NCBI GenBank assembly: GCA_945863875.1
Contig: CAMBBS010000018.1
Location: 23,714 to 87,713 of the forward strand
Length of the DNA: 64,000 bases
Reading direction: 5' to 3'
Origin: Desulfopila aestuarii DSM 18488
GTDB taxonomy: Bacteria > Desulfobacterota > Desulfobulbia > Desulfobulbales > Desulfocapsaceae
Under the pieces are notes generated by a model, which was not told the DNA's origin, ran no database searches, and saw nothing but the letters and a program-made list of their open reading frames with translations. The position numbers and the translations under genes are program-made. Numbering within the stretch: position 1 is the stretch's first letter; each line of letters opens with the position of its first letter. Positions 1 to 8,630 of the stretch are shown in pieces.

Positions 1-277
1 TGGATTTTCCTTCATAGTCCTCAAGGTTGGTCTGGTCCGATTTTATTAAAGAAAGATATAATACCTGCAAAATCGGGTAAAAGCAAAAAACATACCGTGG
101 AGTTCTCTTCGGTTGCTTTTGTTTTGAGACAATCTGCTGGTGCAATCCCTTTTTGACATGCACTTTTTCTGCGGATGTGGTTACGGTTTGCATAATTTTC
201 TCAAAACACCGTATGCCATTGGACTCCTGGTGTACGGTGTTGCCAAGCTGATGCCACCTTTTTTATGAGATTCATTT
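1..277. other. Upstream region without a clear gene
   Basis: No recognisable gene lies here. A 36-codon frame at 158-268 (+) starts with ATG and ends just before the next gene. It has two Cys-x-Cys-like residues near its start and a hydrophobic C-terminal half, but no ribosome binding site is visible, so it is not called. The stretch presumably carries the promoter of the following permease; I see no convincing -35/-10 pair. Confidence 0.3.
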
Positions 278-1567
278 ATGGAATTCATGATAATTGCCCT
301 GCCCTTTGTGAAAGTGATTGCGGCCTTTTGTCTGATGCTGGCCGGTATTAGAAACAAACTCGGCCTTGCTCTGTCTATTCTGGCGGGCGGGCTGTTTATG
401 GGGCTGATCTTCGGACTTTCGACCACCGCGCTGTTCAAGGCAAGCAGCCTCGCTTTGGTGCAGGAAAAGTTTCTCTTTCTGGTGACCATCGTTGGCTCGA
501 TACTCATTCTTTCCGATGCGCTGGAAAGGTCGGGCCAGTCCGTAAGGCTGATGGAAGCATTGTCCGGCTATCTTGTCCGGCCGCGCTTGCGGTTGATATT
601 TTTCCCGGCGCTGATCGGTCTATTACCGATGCCCGGCGGGGCAATTTTTTCGGCGCCAATGGTCAAGGCGGTAAGTGCCGGTATGGGCCTTAACAAAGAG
701 GATAGGGTTGTTATCAATTACTGGTTCCGCCACGTCTGGGAGATGGCCTGGCCGCTGTATCCGGGAATCATACTGACCGTTGCCCTGGCTGATGTCCCTG
801 TCACGGCATACATCGCCAAATCCTGGCCGGGGGTTGTCGCCATGTTTGCAACCGGCTGGTTCTTTTTCCTCCGGCCGGGAGTGTTGCATATCGTGCCGCT
901 GCCATCGGCAGCCGACCTGCCCCAGGGGAAAAGGAGCAAACGTAGGGTGGTGACCGAGGGGCTGCCCCTGCTCATCGCCATAGTCGGGGCCATCGGGCTG
1001 GAGACGCTGCTGGCCGGCTTTGCCCCGAATATTTCCTTTGAGTGGGGAGTTATTATTGCCCTGTTCGCTGCCATTATCTGTATTATGGTTCAGAATCGGC
1101 TTGGCGTCAGTTTTCTCGCGGCAGTCTTGAAGAAGAAAAGTCTCTGGACCATGCTCATGGTTATCGCGGCGATTTTTGTCTTCAAGGACGTGATGCAGGC
1201 AGCGGGAATTGTTGAGGCGATGGCGCAAAGTGCCGGCGGTGGGGTTGCCCTGTTTGCCGCGGCAGTATTTCTTCCCTTTTTGGTGGGGATGGTCGCGGGC
1301 ATCAATGTGGCCTTTGTTGGGGCGACATTTCCCCTGTTGATTGGTCTTCTCAAGTCGCTTGGCATGGAGGACCAGATAGTGCCGTACTTGATATTAGGAT
1401 CGTTTTCCGGCTTCACCGGGGTGATGATCTCGCCAATTCACATCTGTTTTGTTCTTACCTGTAATTATTTTGATACGGACCTGGGCCGAGCCTGGCGCAG
1501 ACTGGTTGCACCTTCGATTTGTTTCGGGTTGTCAGGTGTTTTGCTCTTTTGGTTTTTATTGTTATAA
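278..1567 (+). CDS. DUF401 family membrane permease-like protein
   Basis: A 429-residue, very hydrophobic protein with roughly ten to twelve membrane segments, matching in length and texture the DUF401 family, which is related to GntP/CitM-like ion transporters. The sequence around residues 108-130 (LIGLLPMPGGAIFSAPMV) is the family's glycine/proline-rich re-entrant-type signature, and a second similar stretch occurs near residues 345-375. The substrate is unknown. It is monocistronic, followed at once by an inverted repeat that looks like a terminator, and faces a cupin gene on the other strand. The ATG follows a short AT-rich leader with no strong Shine-Dalgarno. Confidence 0.75.
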   Translation: MEFMIIALPFVKVIAAFCLMLAGIRNKLGLALSILAGGLFMGLIFGLSTTALFKASSLALVQEKFLFLVTIVGSILILSDALERSGQSVRLMEALSGYLVRPRLRLIFFPALIGLLPMPGGAIFSAPMVKAVSAGMGLNKEDRVVINYWFRHVWEMAWPLYPGIILTVALADVPVTAYIAKSWPGVVAMFATGWFFFLRPGVLHIVPLPSAADLPQGKRSKRRVVTEGLPLLIAIVGAIGLETLLAGFAPNISFEWGVIIALFAAIICIMVQNRLGVSFLAAVLKKKSLWTMLMVIAAIFVFKDVMQAAGIVEAMAQSAGGGVALFAAAVFLPFLVGMVAGINVAFVGATFPLLIGLLKSLGMEDQIVPYLILGSFSGFTGVMISPIHICFVLTCNYFDTDLGRAWRRLVAPSICFGLSGVLLFWFLLL

Positions 1568-1621
1568 AACCACCCCCCCACCAAAAAAAGTGGTTTTTTC
1601 AGGCAAGAGGTGGTGGGGTGG
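1566..1621. terminator. Bidirectional terminator-like inverted repeat
   Basis: AAAACCAC at 1566-1573 pairs with GTGGTTTT at 1590-1597, which runs into a T tract. A second pairing, CCACCCC at 1570 with GGGGTGG ending at 1621, overlaps it. The repeat sits between convergent genes, the permease ending at 1567 and the cupin ending at 1629, as expected for a shared intrinsic terminator. Confidence 0.65.
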
Positions 1622-1628
1622 CGAGCAA

Positions 1629-1979
1629 TTATATTTCAGCGACACCCGAGGGAATGAGGCAGATAAAGACGAAGTCTTCGCCGCCGCCGTTCATGAACTG
1701 GTGCTCTTCATTGCCGGGAATGAAAACCACCGTGCCGCTGGTGACGGTCCGCCATTCACCGTTTTGATAGACCTGTCCTTTACCGGAATGGATGAATATT
1801 TCGTGCTCCCATGCGTGCGCGTGCCGTGGGGTGAACCCTCCGGGAGCTACGGTGAATACCCGCATACAAAAGTTATCGGCTGCATCTTCCTTGCCGATGA
1901 CAACCCTGCCGGTGACGCCTTTGACTGTCTCATTGTCAAATTTATGGGAGGGGGAATCCTGGTAGTCCGCAATTTTCAT
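1629..1979 (-). CDS. Small cupin-domain protein
   Basis: A 116-residue single-domain cupin. Motif 1 is seen around residues 51-66 (PRHAHAWEHEIFIHSGKG), with two His and a Glu positioned as metal ligands. Motif 2 is around residues 86-96 (VFIPGNEEHQF), with the last His ligand. Small cupins of this kind bind a divalent metal and act as isomerases, dioxygenases or sensor domains; nothing here decides between these. It stands alone on the minus strand between two opposed genes. Confidence 0.75.
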   Translation of the reverse strand: MKIADYQDSPSHKFDNETVKGVTGRVVIGKEDAADNFCMRVFTVAPGGFTPRHAHAWEHEIFIHSGKGQVYQNGEWRTVTSGTVVFIPGNEEHQFMNGGGEDFVFICLIPSGVAEI

Positions 1980-2059
1980 AATAGTCTCATTGATGTGGTT
2001 TTGGAAAAAAAATTACTGCCTCTGCTAATAATAAAGCGAAATACTTCTTCTGCAACTCT

Positions 2060-2953
2060 TTAAGGTTCCGTCCGTGTGGTCTTACCGGTTAGTCCCATAT
2101 AAATGGCCGCCAGGGTCAGGACAACTCCTGTCCAGTTGAGGATGTCCGTCGGCCGGTTGAACAGCAGAACATCCCAGATAAAGGCCAGGGCGGGTTGGAG
2201 AAGCAGGATCAAACCGGTGAATGATGCACGGATTTTCGGCATGGCATTGGCGATCAAAACCCAGCCGATTGTTTGACTGAACAGGCCAAGGCCAAGCAGA
2301 GAAAGAAGGCTTTTGGTATTCGGAATGACAAAAGAATCCCCGGCATGAAACATCTTCATACCAAGAAAGAGAGCGCAACTGATGGAGATGATCATAAGGG
2401 CTGAAAAGATGGAACTACTTTTGTCCGACTGAATTTTTCGCAGGCTGAGAAGGAAAGCGGTGTAACATACAGCCGTCAGCAAACCGTAATAGATGCCGGT
2501 CTTATAGTCGTTGTCCAGGTTGCTCCAGTTGAGGCCGACAATGAGCAGGAGGCCGACAACTGCCAGAGGTATGGCGGCAAAAAACCTGGGCCGGCTCTTT
2601 TCACCGAAAAAGAGTATTCCGGTCGCAGCAAGAAAAAAGACCTGGAAATTGCCAAGAAGCGTCGCCAGCCCTGGGCCGATGTACATGATACTTTCATGCC
2701 AGAAAAAAAGGTCGAGGGCGAAGACAAAGCCGCAAAAAGTAATCAGAAGTAACTCGACGGGAGTGAGTTTTTTGAAATCTTTAAACCAGAGAGTGGCGCA
2801 CAGCAGAAAAAACGCGCCAAAAAATACCCGATAAAAAGCTGACGCCGTTGGAGGAACATCTGCAAGCTTGACAAAAATCCCTGAAAAACTAATGAGAAAG
2901 GCACCGCAGAGCACCTGAAAAGTCGGCATATGCCGGAGATGAGAATTGTCCAT
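2060..2953 (-). CDS. EamA/DMT family transporter
   Basis: About 297 residues with ten predicted membrane helices in two EamA repeats, the layout of the drug/metabolite transporter superfamily (RhaT/YdcZ-like exporters of amino acids or metabolites). The second repeat begins near residue 150 with an internal GIYYGLLTAVCYTAFL segment. The ATG at 2953 is preferred because the first helix follows it directly. Upstream in-frame TTG (2989) and ATG (2980) codons would add a non-hydrophobic leader and have no better ribosome binding site. The substrate cannot be told from sequence. Confidence 0.8.
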   Translation of the reverse strand: MDNSHLRHMPTFQVLCGAFLISFSGIFVKLADVPPTASAFYRVFFGAFFLLCATLWFKDFKKLTPVELLLITFCGFVFALDLFFWHESIMYIGPGLATLLGNFQVFFLAATGILFFGEKSRPRFFAAIPLAVVGLLLIVGLNWSNLDNDYKTGIYYGLLTAVCYTAFLLSLRKIQSDKSSSIFSALMIISISCALFLGMKMFHAGDSFVIPNTKSLLSLLGLGLFSQTIGWVLIANAMPKIRASFTGLILLLQPALAFIWDVLLFNRPTDILNWTGVVLTLAAIYMGLTGKTTRTEP

Positions 2954-2989
2954 AGCTGCTCTATTCGAAGGGAAAAACATGAAGTGCAA

Positions 2990-3497
2990 TTGACGATCGG
3001 CAATGGCTTATTTGGACAGAAGTCGTTGCCCAAGGAAAGATTCATTTTTGGCTAAGATAATGGGCCTGGTGAAATTACGCACATGATATTTTCTCGACGT
3101 GGCGCACCTGGGTTGCTGTCTTTGCCCCTCACAACCATTTCTTTGTGCATATGTTTCTCAAAGAGCTCTACGGAGTAGCAGTATTGCACAATATGTTGAA
3201 GGAAATCATAAGTCGTCTCGCTCTGATGGGAGACGCAAACGGAAATGACGTGAAAAATATATTACGAATAATAACAATAGTATAAGTAATTTAATCTGTA
3301 ATTGCAGTGAAATATTGTTGAAGTTTTAGAAATATTTAGTATGTCTCTAGGCGTAATATGCAATGGTAGCTTATTGTTTTCTCTTGGTCGCGCACACTTT
3401 GCACAACAAGATATAGGGAGTGGCGCGGAAGAAAACGGTTTTTTTGTGTTGATTGCCCGGCTGAACATATTTTTCAATGGAGAACATCTTAGACAAT
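2990..3497. other. Intergenic region between divergent genes
   Basis: About 500 bases between the leftward transporter and the rightward DHODH-like gene. The 3250-3340 part is markedly AT-rich and probably carries promoters for one or both directions, but I cannot place -35/-10 boxes with confidence. No protein-coding signal was recognised. Confidence 0.4.
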
Positions 3498-4481
3498 ATG
3501 AATGATCTATCAACAAAATACCTAGGACTGGATCTCAAAAATCCGTTGATTGTCGGCAGTTGTGGATTTACCAATTCGGTTGACAAGATAAAGGAGCTAG
3601 CGGACAACGGTGCCGGTGCTGTTGTGTTGAAGTCTCTTTTTGAGGAACAGATTCAGGCGGAATTATCCGCTAACCTCGACAGCTATACTGCGGATTATCC
3701 AGGGGCAACGGATTACATTCGTGCATATACCCGCGGCAATGAGGTCGACAGTTACCTGAAGTTGATTTCCGGCGCAAAAAAGAGCGTTGATATTCCGGTG
3801 ATAGCCAGTATCAACTGTGTCTCGGCGCATGAATGGGTTGCTTTTGCCAAGTCTATTGAGCAGCAGGGTGCGGATGCTATTGAACTGAATATTTCCCTCC
3901 TTCCCTCAAACCCCAAAATGACCAGTGGGGAAAATGAGCAGAAGTATGCCGAGATCATCAATGCTGTCAGTGGGATGATTTCTATTCCTCTCACTCTGAA
4001 AATGAGCCATTATTCGGCGTCGCTGGCCAACCTCATCCAGAAGTTGAGTTGGACGGACAAGGTGTCCGGTTTTGTGCTGTTTAATCGTTATTACAGTCCT
4101 GACATAGATATTGACAAGATGGTTGTAAAATCAGCAGATGTCCTGAGCAGTCCATCGGAGGGCTGTGGTCCTCTGCGCTGGATAGCTTTGATGTCCGGTC
4201 TGATCGAAAAAGATCTGGTGGCCTCGACCGGTGTGCATGACAGTGAGGGGGTCATTAAACAGATTCTGGCTGGAGCAACCGCTGTGCAGATCGTTTCCAC
4301 CGTGTATAAAAATGGTGCCGGGCAGATCGCTAGGATCCTCAAAGGGCTTGATGAATGGATGGAACAAAAGTCTTTTGCCGACTTGGCTGCCTTTAGAGGG
4401 AAACTCAGCTATGAGAAGGCGACCGAGCCCGCAGTCTTTGAACGAACACAATTTATGAAGTATTATGGCGGATTGTCCTGA
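3498..4481 (+). CDS. Dihydroorotate dehydrogenase-like flavoprotein
   Basis: About 327 residues with a TIM-barrel DHODH-like fold. Seen are the N-terminal family pattern DLSTKYLGLDLKNPLIVGS, the AIELNIS strand where class I enzymes carry the active-site region, and the C-terminal phosphate-binding GATAVQIVSTVYKNG for FMN. It belongs to the 'DHODH-like' group rather than true PyrD and probably oxidises or reduces another substrate. The ATG at 3498 matches the family start; an ATG at 3477 would add seven residues. It lies 90 bases upstream of rnfC in the same direction with no terminator between, so it may be co-transcribed with the Rnf operon. A functional link to Rnf is inference. Confidence 0.75.
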   Translation: MNDLSTKYLGLDLKNPLIVGSCGFTNSVDKIKELADNGAGAVVLKSLFEEQIQAELSANLDSYTADYPGATDYIRAYTRGNEVDSYLKLISGAKKSVDIPVIASINCVSAHEWVAFAKSIEQQGADAIELNISLLPSNPKMTSGENEQKYAEIINAVSGMISIPLTLKMSHYSASLANLIQKLSWTDKVSGFVLFNRYYSPDIDIDKMVVKSADVLSSPSEGCGPLRWIALMSGLIEKDLVASTGVHDSEGVIKQILAGATAVQIVSTVYKNGAGQIARILKGLDEWMEQKSFADLAAFRGKLSYEKATEPAVFERTQFMKYYGGLS

Positions 4482-4570
4482 TCGGCTGCTCTTGCCCCAG
4501 GAAAAAATACCCGTACAGACCTGCAATGCAGGGGAAACTGCATCCAATTAACTAAAATTATCAAGTAGAT

Positions 4571-5893
4571 ATGAAATCGTTGCTGACATTTCCAAAAGGT
4601 GGTGTTCACCCGCCTGAATGCAAAGCGCAGACGCAGGGCTTAGGTATAGAAATAATGCCTGTCCCCGACGAACTCGAGCTTATTCTCGGCCAGCACATTG
4701 GTGCTCCATGTACAGCGACGGTCGCCAAGCGTGATGAAGTTATCGAGGGTGCGGTGATCGGCGAGGTGCAGAAAGGCCTGGGCGTTCCGCTTCATTCACC
4801 GGTTGCAGGGAAGATAAAAAATCTGGCAACTTCCGTGCATGCGGTGCGGGTGAGCGCCCCGTCGATCACCATTGAGGTGGACAGGGAGGCTGCGCCTGTG
4901 CAATACCAAAAGGTCGACTGGCAGCAGCTTGCCGGCGCGGATCTGCTGGCTAAAATTCATGATGCCGGTATCATTGGTATCGGTGGTGCCGGTTTCCCGA
5001 CCCACGTAAAACTCAATCCGCCCGCGGATTCACCGGTTGATACTCTGGTGCTCAATGGCGCCGAATGTGAGCCCTACATTACGGCTGATCATCGACAGAT
5101 GCTGGAAAACCCTGGCCAGATAGTCGAAGGGGCGAAAATTATCCTCAAAATTCTCGGTATCACTAGGTGTTTTATCGGCATTGAGAACAATAAACCGGAC
5201 GCTATCCGCGAGATGACCAAAGCCGCGGAACAGGCATCCGGCGGAGAATACTCCATCACAATCCAGCCGCTGCAGGTGAAATATCCGCAAGGTTCTGAAA
5301 AACAGCTCATCCAGGCGATCACTGGGCGGAAAGTCCCGGCTATGGCGCTGCCTTCGGCGGTGGGAGTTGTCGTGCAGAATGTTACCACGGCGAAGGCTAT
5401 CTACGATGCAGTCGTGTACGGCAAGCCCTTGTACGAAAAGGTTGTTACCATAGCCGGTAAAGGTATTGCCAGGCAAGCCAACCTCCAGGTCAAGATAGGT
5501 ACAAAGGTAAGGGATATTGTCAAGTATCTTGGTGGCTTGCAGCCCGGTCTGGCAAAAGTCGTCATGGGTGGTCCGATGATGGGTTTTGCCGTTTCCAGCC
5601 TTGACGTTCCGGTGACGAAAACCACCTCGGCCGTCCTGTTTCTGACGGAAGATGAGATTGACACGAAGCCCCATTCCCAGTGCATTCGCTGCGGCTGGTG
5701 TCTCGATGCCTGTCCGATGGGGCTCGAGCCAAAAGAGATCGGTATCTACGTGGAAGCAAACAGGGCCCAGGATACCGCACAGTTTGGTGTCTTCGACTGT
5801 TTTGAGTGTGGCTCCTGCGCCTATGTCTGCCCGGCCAAACGTCCGCTCGTGCAATTTATCCGGCTGGCAAAGATGAAGGCGAAGAGGCAGTAA
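4571..5893 (+). CDS. rnfC: Rnf complex subunit C (NADH-binding, Fe-S)
   Basis: A 440-residue peripheral subunit of the ferredoxin:NAD+ oxidoreductase. It has an N-terminal RnfC barrel-sandwich-type domain, then the NAD/FMN glycine motif GIGGAGFPTH near residue 138, an SLBB-like middle section, and two C-terminal [4Fe-4S] motifs near residues 370 (CIRCGWCLDACP) and 408 (CFECGSCAYVCP). It is the first gene of rnfCDGEAB and acts on the cytoplasmic side, passing electrons between NAD and the membrane subunits. All expected motifs are intact and the length is normal for the short, non-extended RnfC type. Confidence 0.95.
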   Translation: MKSLLTFPKGGVHPPECKAQTQGLGIEIMPVPDELELILGQHIGAPCTATVAKRDEVIEGAVIGEVQKGLGVPLHSPVAGKIKNLATSVHAVRVSAPSITIEVDREAAPVQYQKVDWQQLAGADLLAKIHDAGIIGIGGAGFPTHVKLNPPADSPVDTLVLNGAECEPYITADHRQMLENPGQIVEGAKIILKILGITRCFIGIENNKPDAIREMTKAAEQASGGEYSITIQPLQVKYPQGSEKQLIQAITGRKVPAMALPSAVGVVVQNVTTAKAIYDAVVYGKPLYEKVVTIAGKGIARQANLQVKIGTKVRDIVKYLGGLQPGLAKVVMGGPMMGFAVSSLDVPVTKTTSAVLFLTEDEIDTKPHSQCIRCGWCLDACPMGLEPKEIGIYVEANRAQDTAQFGVFDCFECGSCAYVCPAKRPLVQFIRLAKMKAKRQ

Positions 5894-6042
5894 CTGCAGG
5901 CTGAAAGCCCCGGTATATGAGAAATAAGCCGGGATAAGTACCAAAGGTACTAAGGAATACGTTGAATATTTGGCAACGGTAGAAAAAAGAGTTGGCCCTG
6001 ATCCAGGGTCTGGGCATTAACTACGATGTTTTGAGGAGAGTC
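5894..6042 (+). other. rnfC-rnfD spacer with hairpins
   Basis: The spacer contains a perfect small hairpin GTACC-AAA-GGTAC at 5938-5950 and a looser CCGG/CCGG pairing just before it. The other junctions are overlaps (rnfD-rnfG, rnfE-rnfA) or a 21-base gap (rnfG-rnfE), so this and the rnfA-rnfB gap are the long spacers of the operon. They could set RNA stability or subunit ratio. No T tract follows, so it is not a normal terminator. Confidence 0.45.
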
Positions 6043-7098
6043 GTGAGCATACAGCAAGCTTCAGATGATCAGACGACTGCGCCGGCGCACCTGTGGAAGG
6101 TTTCCGTATCGCCGCATTTGAAAAGCAGTGAGTCGGTTGAGAAAATTATGTGGACGGTTGTGGCCTGCCTTGTGCCGCCGTTGATTTTGTCGGTTTTTGT
6201 CTTCGGCATACAGACCCTGCTTATAACTGCCGTTTCCGTTATAAGCTGTGTTGTTGTCGAAGCCGTAAGCCAAAAAACCCTGGGCAGGCCGGTGACAATC
6301 AAGGATGGCAGTGCCGTTCTGACCGGTTTATTGCTGGCCTTTGTCATCCCGCCCGGTGTGTCGCCGCTTCTCCCCATTCTCGCAGCGGTTTTTGCCATTT
6401 ACATTGGCAAGCATCTCCTTGGCGGCATCGGCTATAACTTCTTTAATCCTGCTCTTCTTGGCCGGGCGTTTTTACTGGCATCGTTTCCGGTTGCCATGAC
6501 CTCGGCCTGGCTGTCGCCGGTTGAGGGGTTTGGCATTTTTTCGTACCTGGCCGGTTCCGTCGATGCCGTCTCGACCGCCACGCCTCTCGCCGTTATGAAA
6601 GAACAGGGCATGGCAATATTCACCGAGACCTTTGGCAGTGGGGCAAGTCTTTATGGTAGTTTTTTTCTTGGCTGGCGTCCGGGCTGTATCGGTGAAACAA
6701 GTGGTTTCCTGCTTGTCCTCGGCGGCCTGTATCTAATCTACCGCGGCTACATTACCTGGCATATCCCCGCTTCCCTTCTCGGATCCATTGCCGTACTGAC
6801 CTGGATATTCGGTGGAGAAAGTTACTTCAGCGGTGACCCGCTGCTTGCGCTTTTGTCCGGTGGAGCAATCCTTGGGGCTTTTTATATGGCCACCGATTAT
6901 GTGACCAGTCCGACGACGAAAACAGCGCAGATCATTTACGGCATCGGTATTGGTGCTCTGACGGTACTCATCAGACTGAAAGGGGGCTATCCCGAGGGTA
7001 TTTGTTACGCTATACTTCTTATGAATCCACTCAGCACCGTTCTCGACGGCTGGTTTAAACCAAAACGTTTTGCCCTGCCTGCAGGAGGTGCAAAATGA
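6043..7098 (+). CDS. rnfD: Rnf complex subunit D (FMN membrane subunit)
   Basis: An integral membrane subunit of about 351 residues, homologous to NqrB. The motif STATPLA near residues 177-183 contains the threonine that carries covalently bound FMN in the RnfD/NqrB family. Roughly nine to ten helices are visible. The GTG at 6043, preceded by GAGGAG, is chosen over an in-frame TTG at 5992 that has no ribosome binding site and would add 17 residues. Its stop overlaps the start of rnfG (ATGA), indicating translational coupling. Confidence 0.93.
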   Translation: MSIQQASDDQTTAPAHLWKVSVSPHLKSSESVEKIMWTVVACLVPPLILSVFVFGIQTLLITAVSVISCVVVEAVSQKTLGRPVTIKDGSAVLTGLLLAFVIPPGVSPLLPILAAVFAIYIGKHLLGGIGYNFFNPALLGRAFLLASFPVAMTSAWLSPVEGFGIFSYLAGSVDAVSTATPLAVMKEQGMAIFTETFGSGASLYGSFFLGWRPGCIGETSGFLLVLGGLYLIYRGYITWHIPASLLGSIAVLTWIFGGESYFSGDPLLALLSGGAILGAFYMATDYVTSPTTKTAQIIYGIGIGALTVLIRLKGGYPEGICYAILLMNPLSTVLDGWFKPKRFALPAGGAK

Positions 7099-7991
7099 GA
7101 GATATCATAACAATTGTTGTTCGCCTGACGGTCTCCTGCCTGCTCGCCGCGACAGTTATGGGCCTGTGCTTCATCTTCACCAGCAATGCCAAGAAACATA
7201 ACGAACATGTCAAAGAGCAGCAGGTCATGTATGAACTGCTCGGCTACAAAGGCGGGGCGGCTATACCTGAATCCCTGGCCATGCATGAGGTATATAGATA
7301 CGTTATCAGCAACAGTGAAAAACAGTCCATCGGCTACCTGGTGCCTGCCGGACACGGTGAAGATGGGAAGTTTCTCTTTGTCAACATCGACCTCGACGGC
7401 ACTATGATTGAATCCAAACCGGTGACGCTGAGTGCCATTGAAGCTCTGGAGGCTGAGACGCGTAACAAGGCGGTCCTTGCCGCGGTGAGCCCCGGTAATA
7501 CGGTAACTTTTGCCGATCAGACCATTGTCGTCACCGAAAACGGCAACCGCATCGCCTATCTGCTTGGCGGCAAGTTCCAGGGCTTTAAGACTTTTGTTCA
7601 CGTGATGCTTGCGGTTGATCCCGCCTTTTCTTTCGTTGGCATGGAAATTCTTGAGCATGAGGAAGATCCTGGGCTTGGCGCAGAAATTGAACAGGATTAC
7701 TTCAAGAACCAGTTTAAGGGAAAACCCTTTGCGGCCCTGAAAGCTATCGATGTCGTCAAGGCACCGATTCCAGATGATTATTTCAAGGCTCTGACCGGCA
7801 AGGTCAGTGATGACGACATCATGCAATTTCGCGAGCAGTATAAGGACAAGGATATTTACGCACTTACCGGGGCGACTATTTCAACAAAGGCCGTCGCCTA
7901 TGGGGTGAAAGGCATCGTTACCAAATTTGCCTACCGGGTAACTGTCCTGGATAAGGTTCTGAAAGAACAGCAGCTTGCTGTATCGTTTTAA
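7095..7991 (+). CDS. rnfG: Rnf complex subunit G (FMN-binding)
   Basis: A 298-residue subunit with one N-terminal membrane helix (residues 8-28) and a periplasmic FMN-binding domain. The flavinylation site TGATIST lies near residue 258; in this family the threonine is esterified to FMN by ApbE. No apbE occurs in the window, so the modifying enzyme must be elsewhere. The protein is somewhat longer than E. coli RnfG. The gene overlaps rnfD by four bases and is followed 21 bases later by rnfE. Confidence 0.93.
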   Translation: MRDIITIVVRLTVSCLLAATVMGLCFIFTSNAKKHNEHVKEQQVMYELLGYKGGAAIPESLAMHEVYRYVISNSEKQSIGYLVPAGHGEDGKFLFVNIDLDGTMIESKPVTLSAIEALEAETRNKAVLAAVSPGNTVTFADQTIVVTENGNRIAYLLGGKFQGFKTFVHVMLAVDPAFSFVGMEILEHEEDPGLGAEIEQDYFKNQFKGKPFAALKAIDVVKAPIPDDYFKALTGKVSDDDIMQFREQYKDKDIYALTGATISTKAVAYGVKGIVTKFAYRVTVLDKVLKEQQLAVSF

Positions 7992-8012
7992 TTCTTGTAA
8001 GAGGAAGTCGAC

Positions 8013-8630
8013 GTGGCAAATGACAAATCCAGCATGCAGCTGATCACCCGGGGGATCTTAAGTGAGAACCCGATTTTCAAGCTGGCGCTCTCCATGTGTC
8101 CTGCCGTTGGTATCTCTACCACGGTAATGAACGGTATTATGCTGGGAATTGCTGTACTTTTCGTGCAGGTTTTTTCCAGTGTGACCATATCTCTTTTTAA
8201 AAACCTTATCCACCCGAGGATTCGTATACCTACCTATACGCTGACAATTGCTACCTGGGTGACGGTCATTGATCTGGTGCTGGCGGCTTACATGCCTGAA
8301 GCCTATGCGAAAATGGGTATTTTCGTCAAGCTTATCGTCGCCTTTGCCATCATCACCATGCGGCTGGAAATGTTTGCCTGCAAGGAATCGGTGAATGATT
8401 CCTTCTGGGATGGTTTAGGTATGGGCCTTGGCTTTATGGTCGGCATGGTCGTTATCGGTTTCGTTCGGGAGTTGCTCGGATCCGGTATGATCCTCGGCTA
8501 TGATGTTCTTGGTTTCAAGCCCCTTCTTTTCTTCATCCTGCCCAGTGCCGGTTTCTTCGTGGTCGGATTGATGATGGCCTTTTTTAATTGGATTGAAGTT
8601 TATTATAAACGCTCAAAAGGGTTAAAATGA
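8013..8630 (+). CDS. rnfE: Rnf complex subunit E (membrane)
   Basis: A 205-residue, six-helix membrane subunit related to NqrD. Family landmarks seen are GMCPAV-like MCPAVGIST near residue 29 and the conserved stretch ACKESVNDSFWDGLGMGLGF. RnfE and RnfA form the inverted pair that holds an iron-sulfur centre in the membrane core; the conserved Cys residues at these positions are present. It starts with GTG after an AGAGGAAG ribosome binding site and overlaps rnfA by four bases. Confidence 0.92.
   Translation: MANDKSSMQLITRGILSENPIFKLALSMCPAVGISTTVMNGIMLGIAVLFVQVFSSVTISLFKNLIHPRIRIPTYTLTIATWVTVIDLVLAAYMPEAYAKMGIFVKLIVAFAIITMRLEMFACKESVNDSFWDGLGMGLGFMVGMVVIGFVRELLGSGMILGYDVLGFKPLLFFILPSAGFFVVGLMMAFFNWIEVYYKRSKGLK

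Noticed and set aside
5030..5944. Long open frame antisense to rnfC (about 304 codons, -)
   Set aside because: It lies wholly opposite a conserved gene, has no family resemblance and reflects the codon bias of rnfC.
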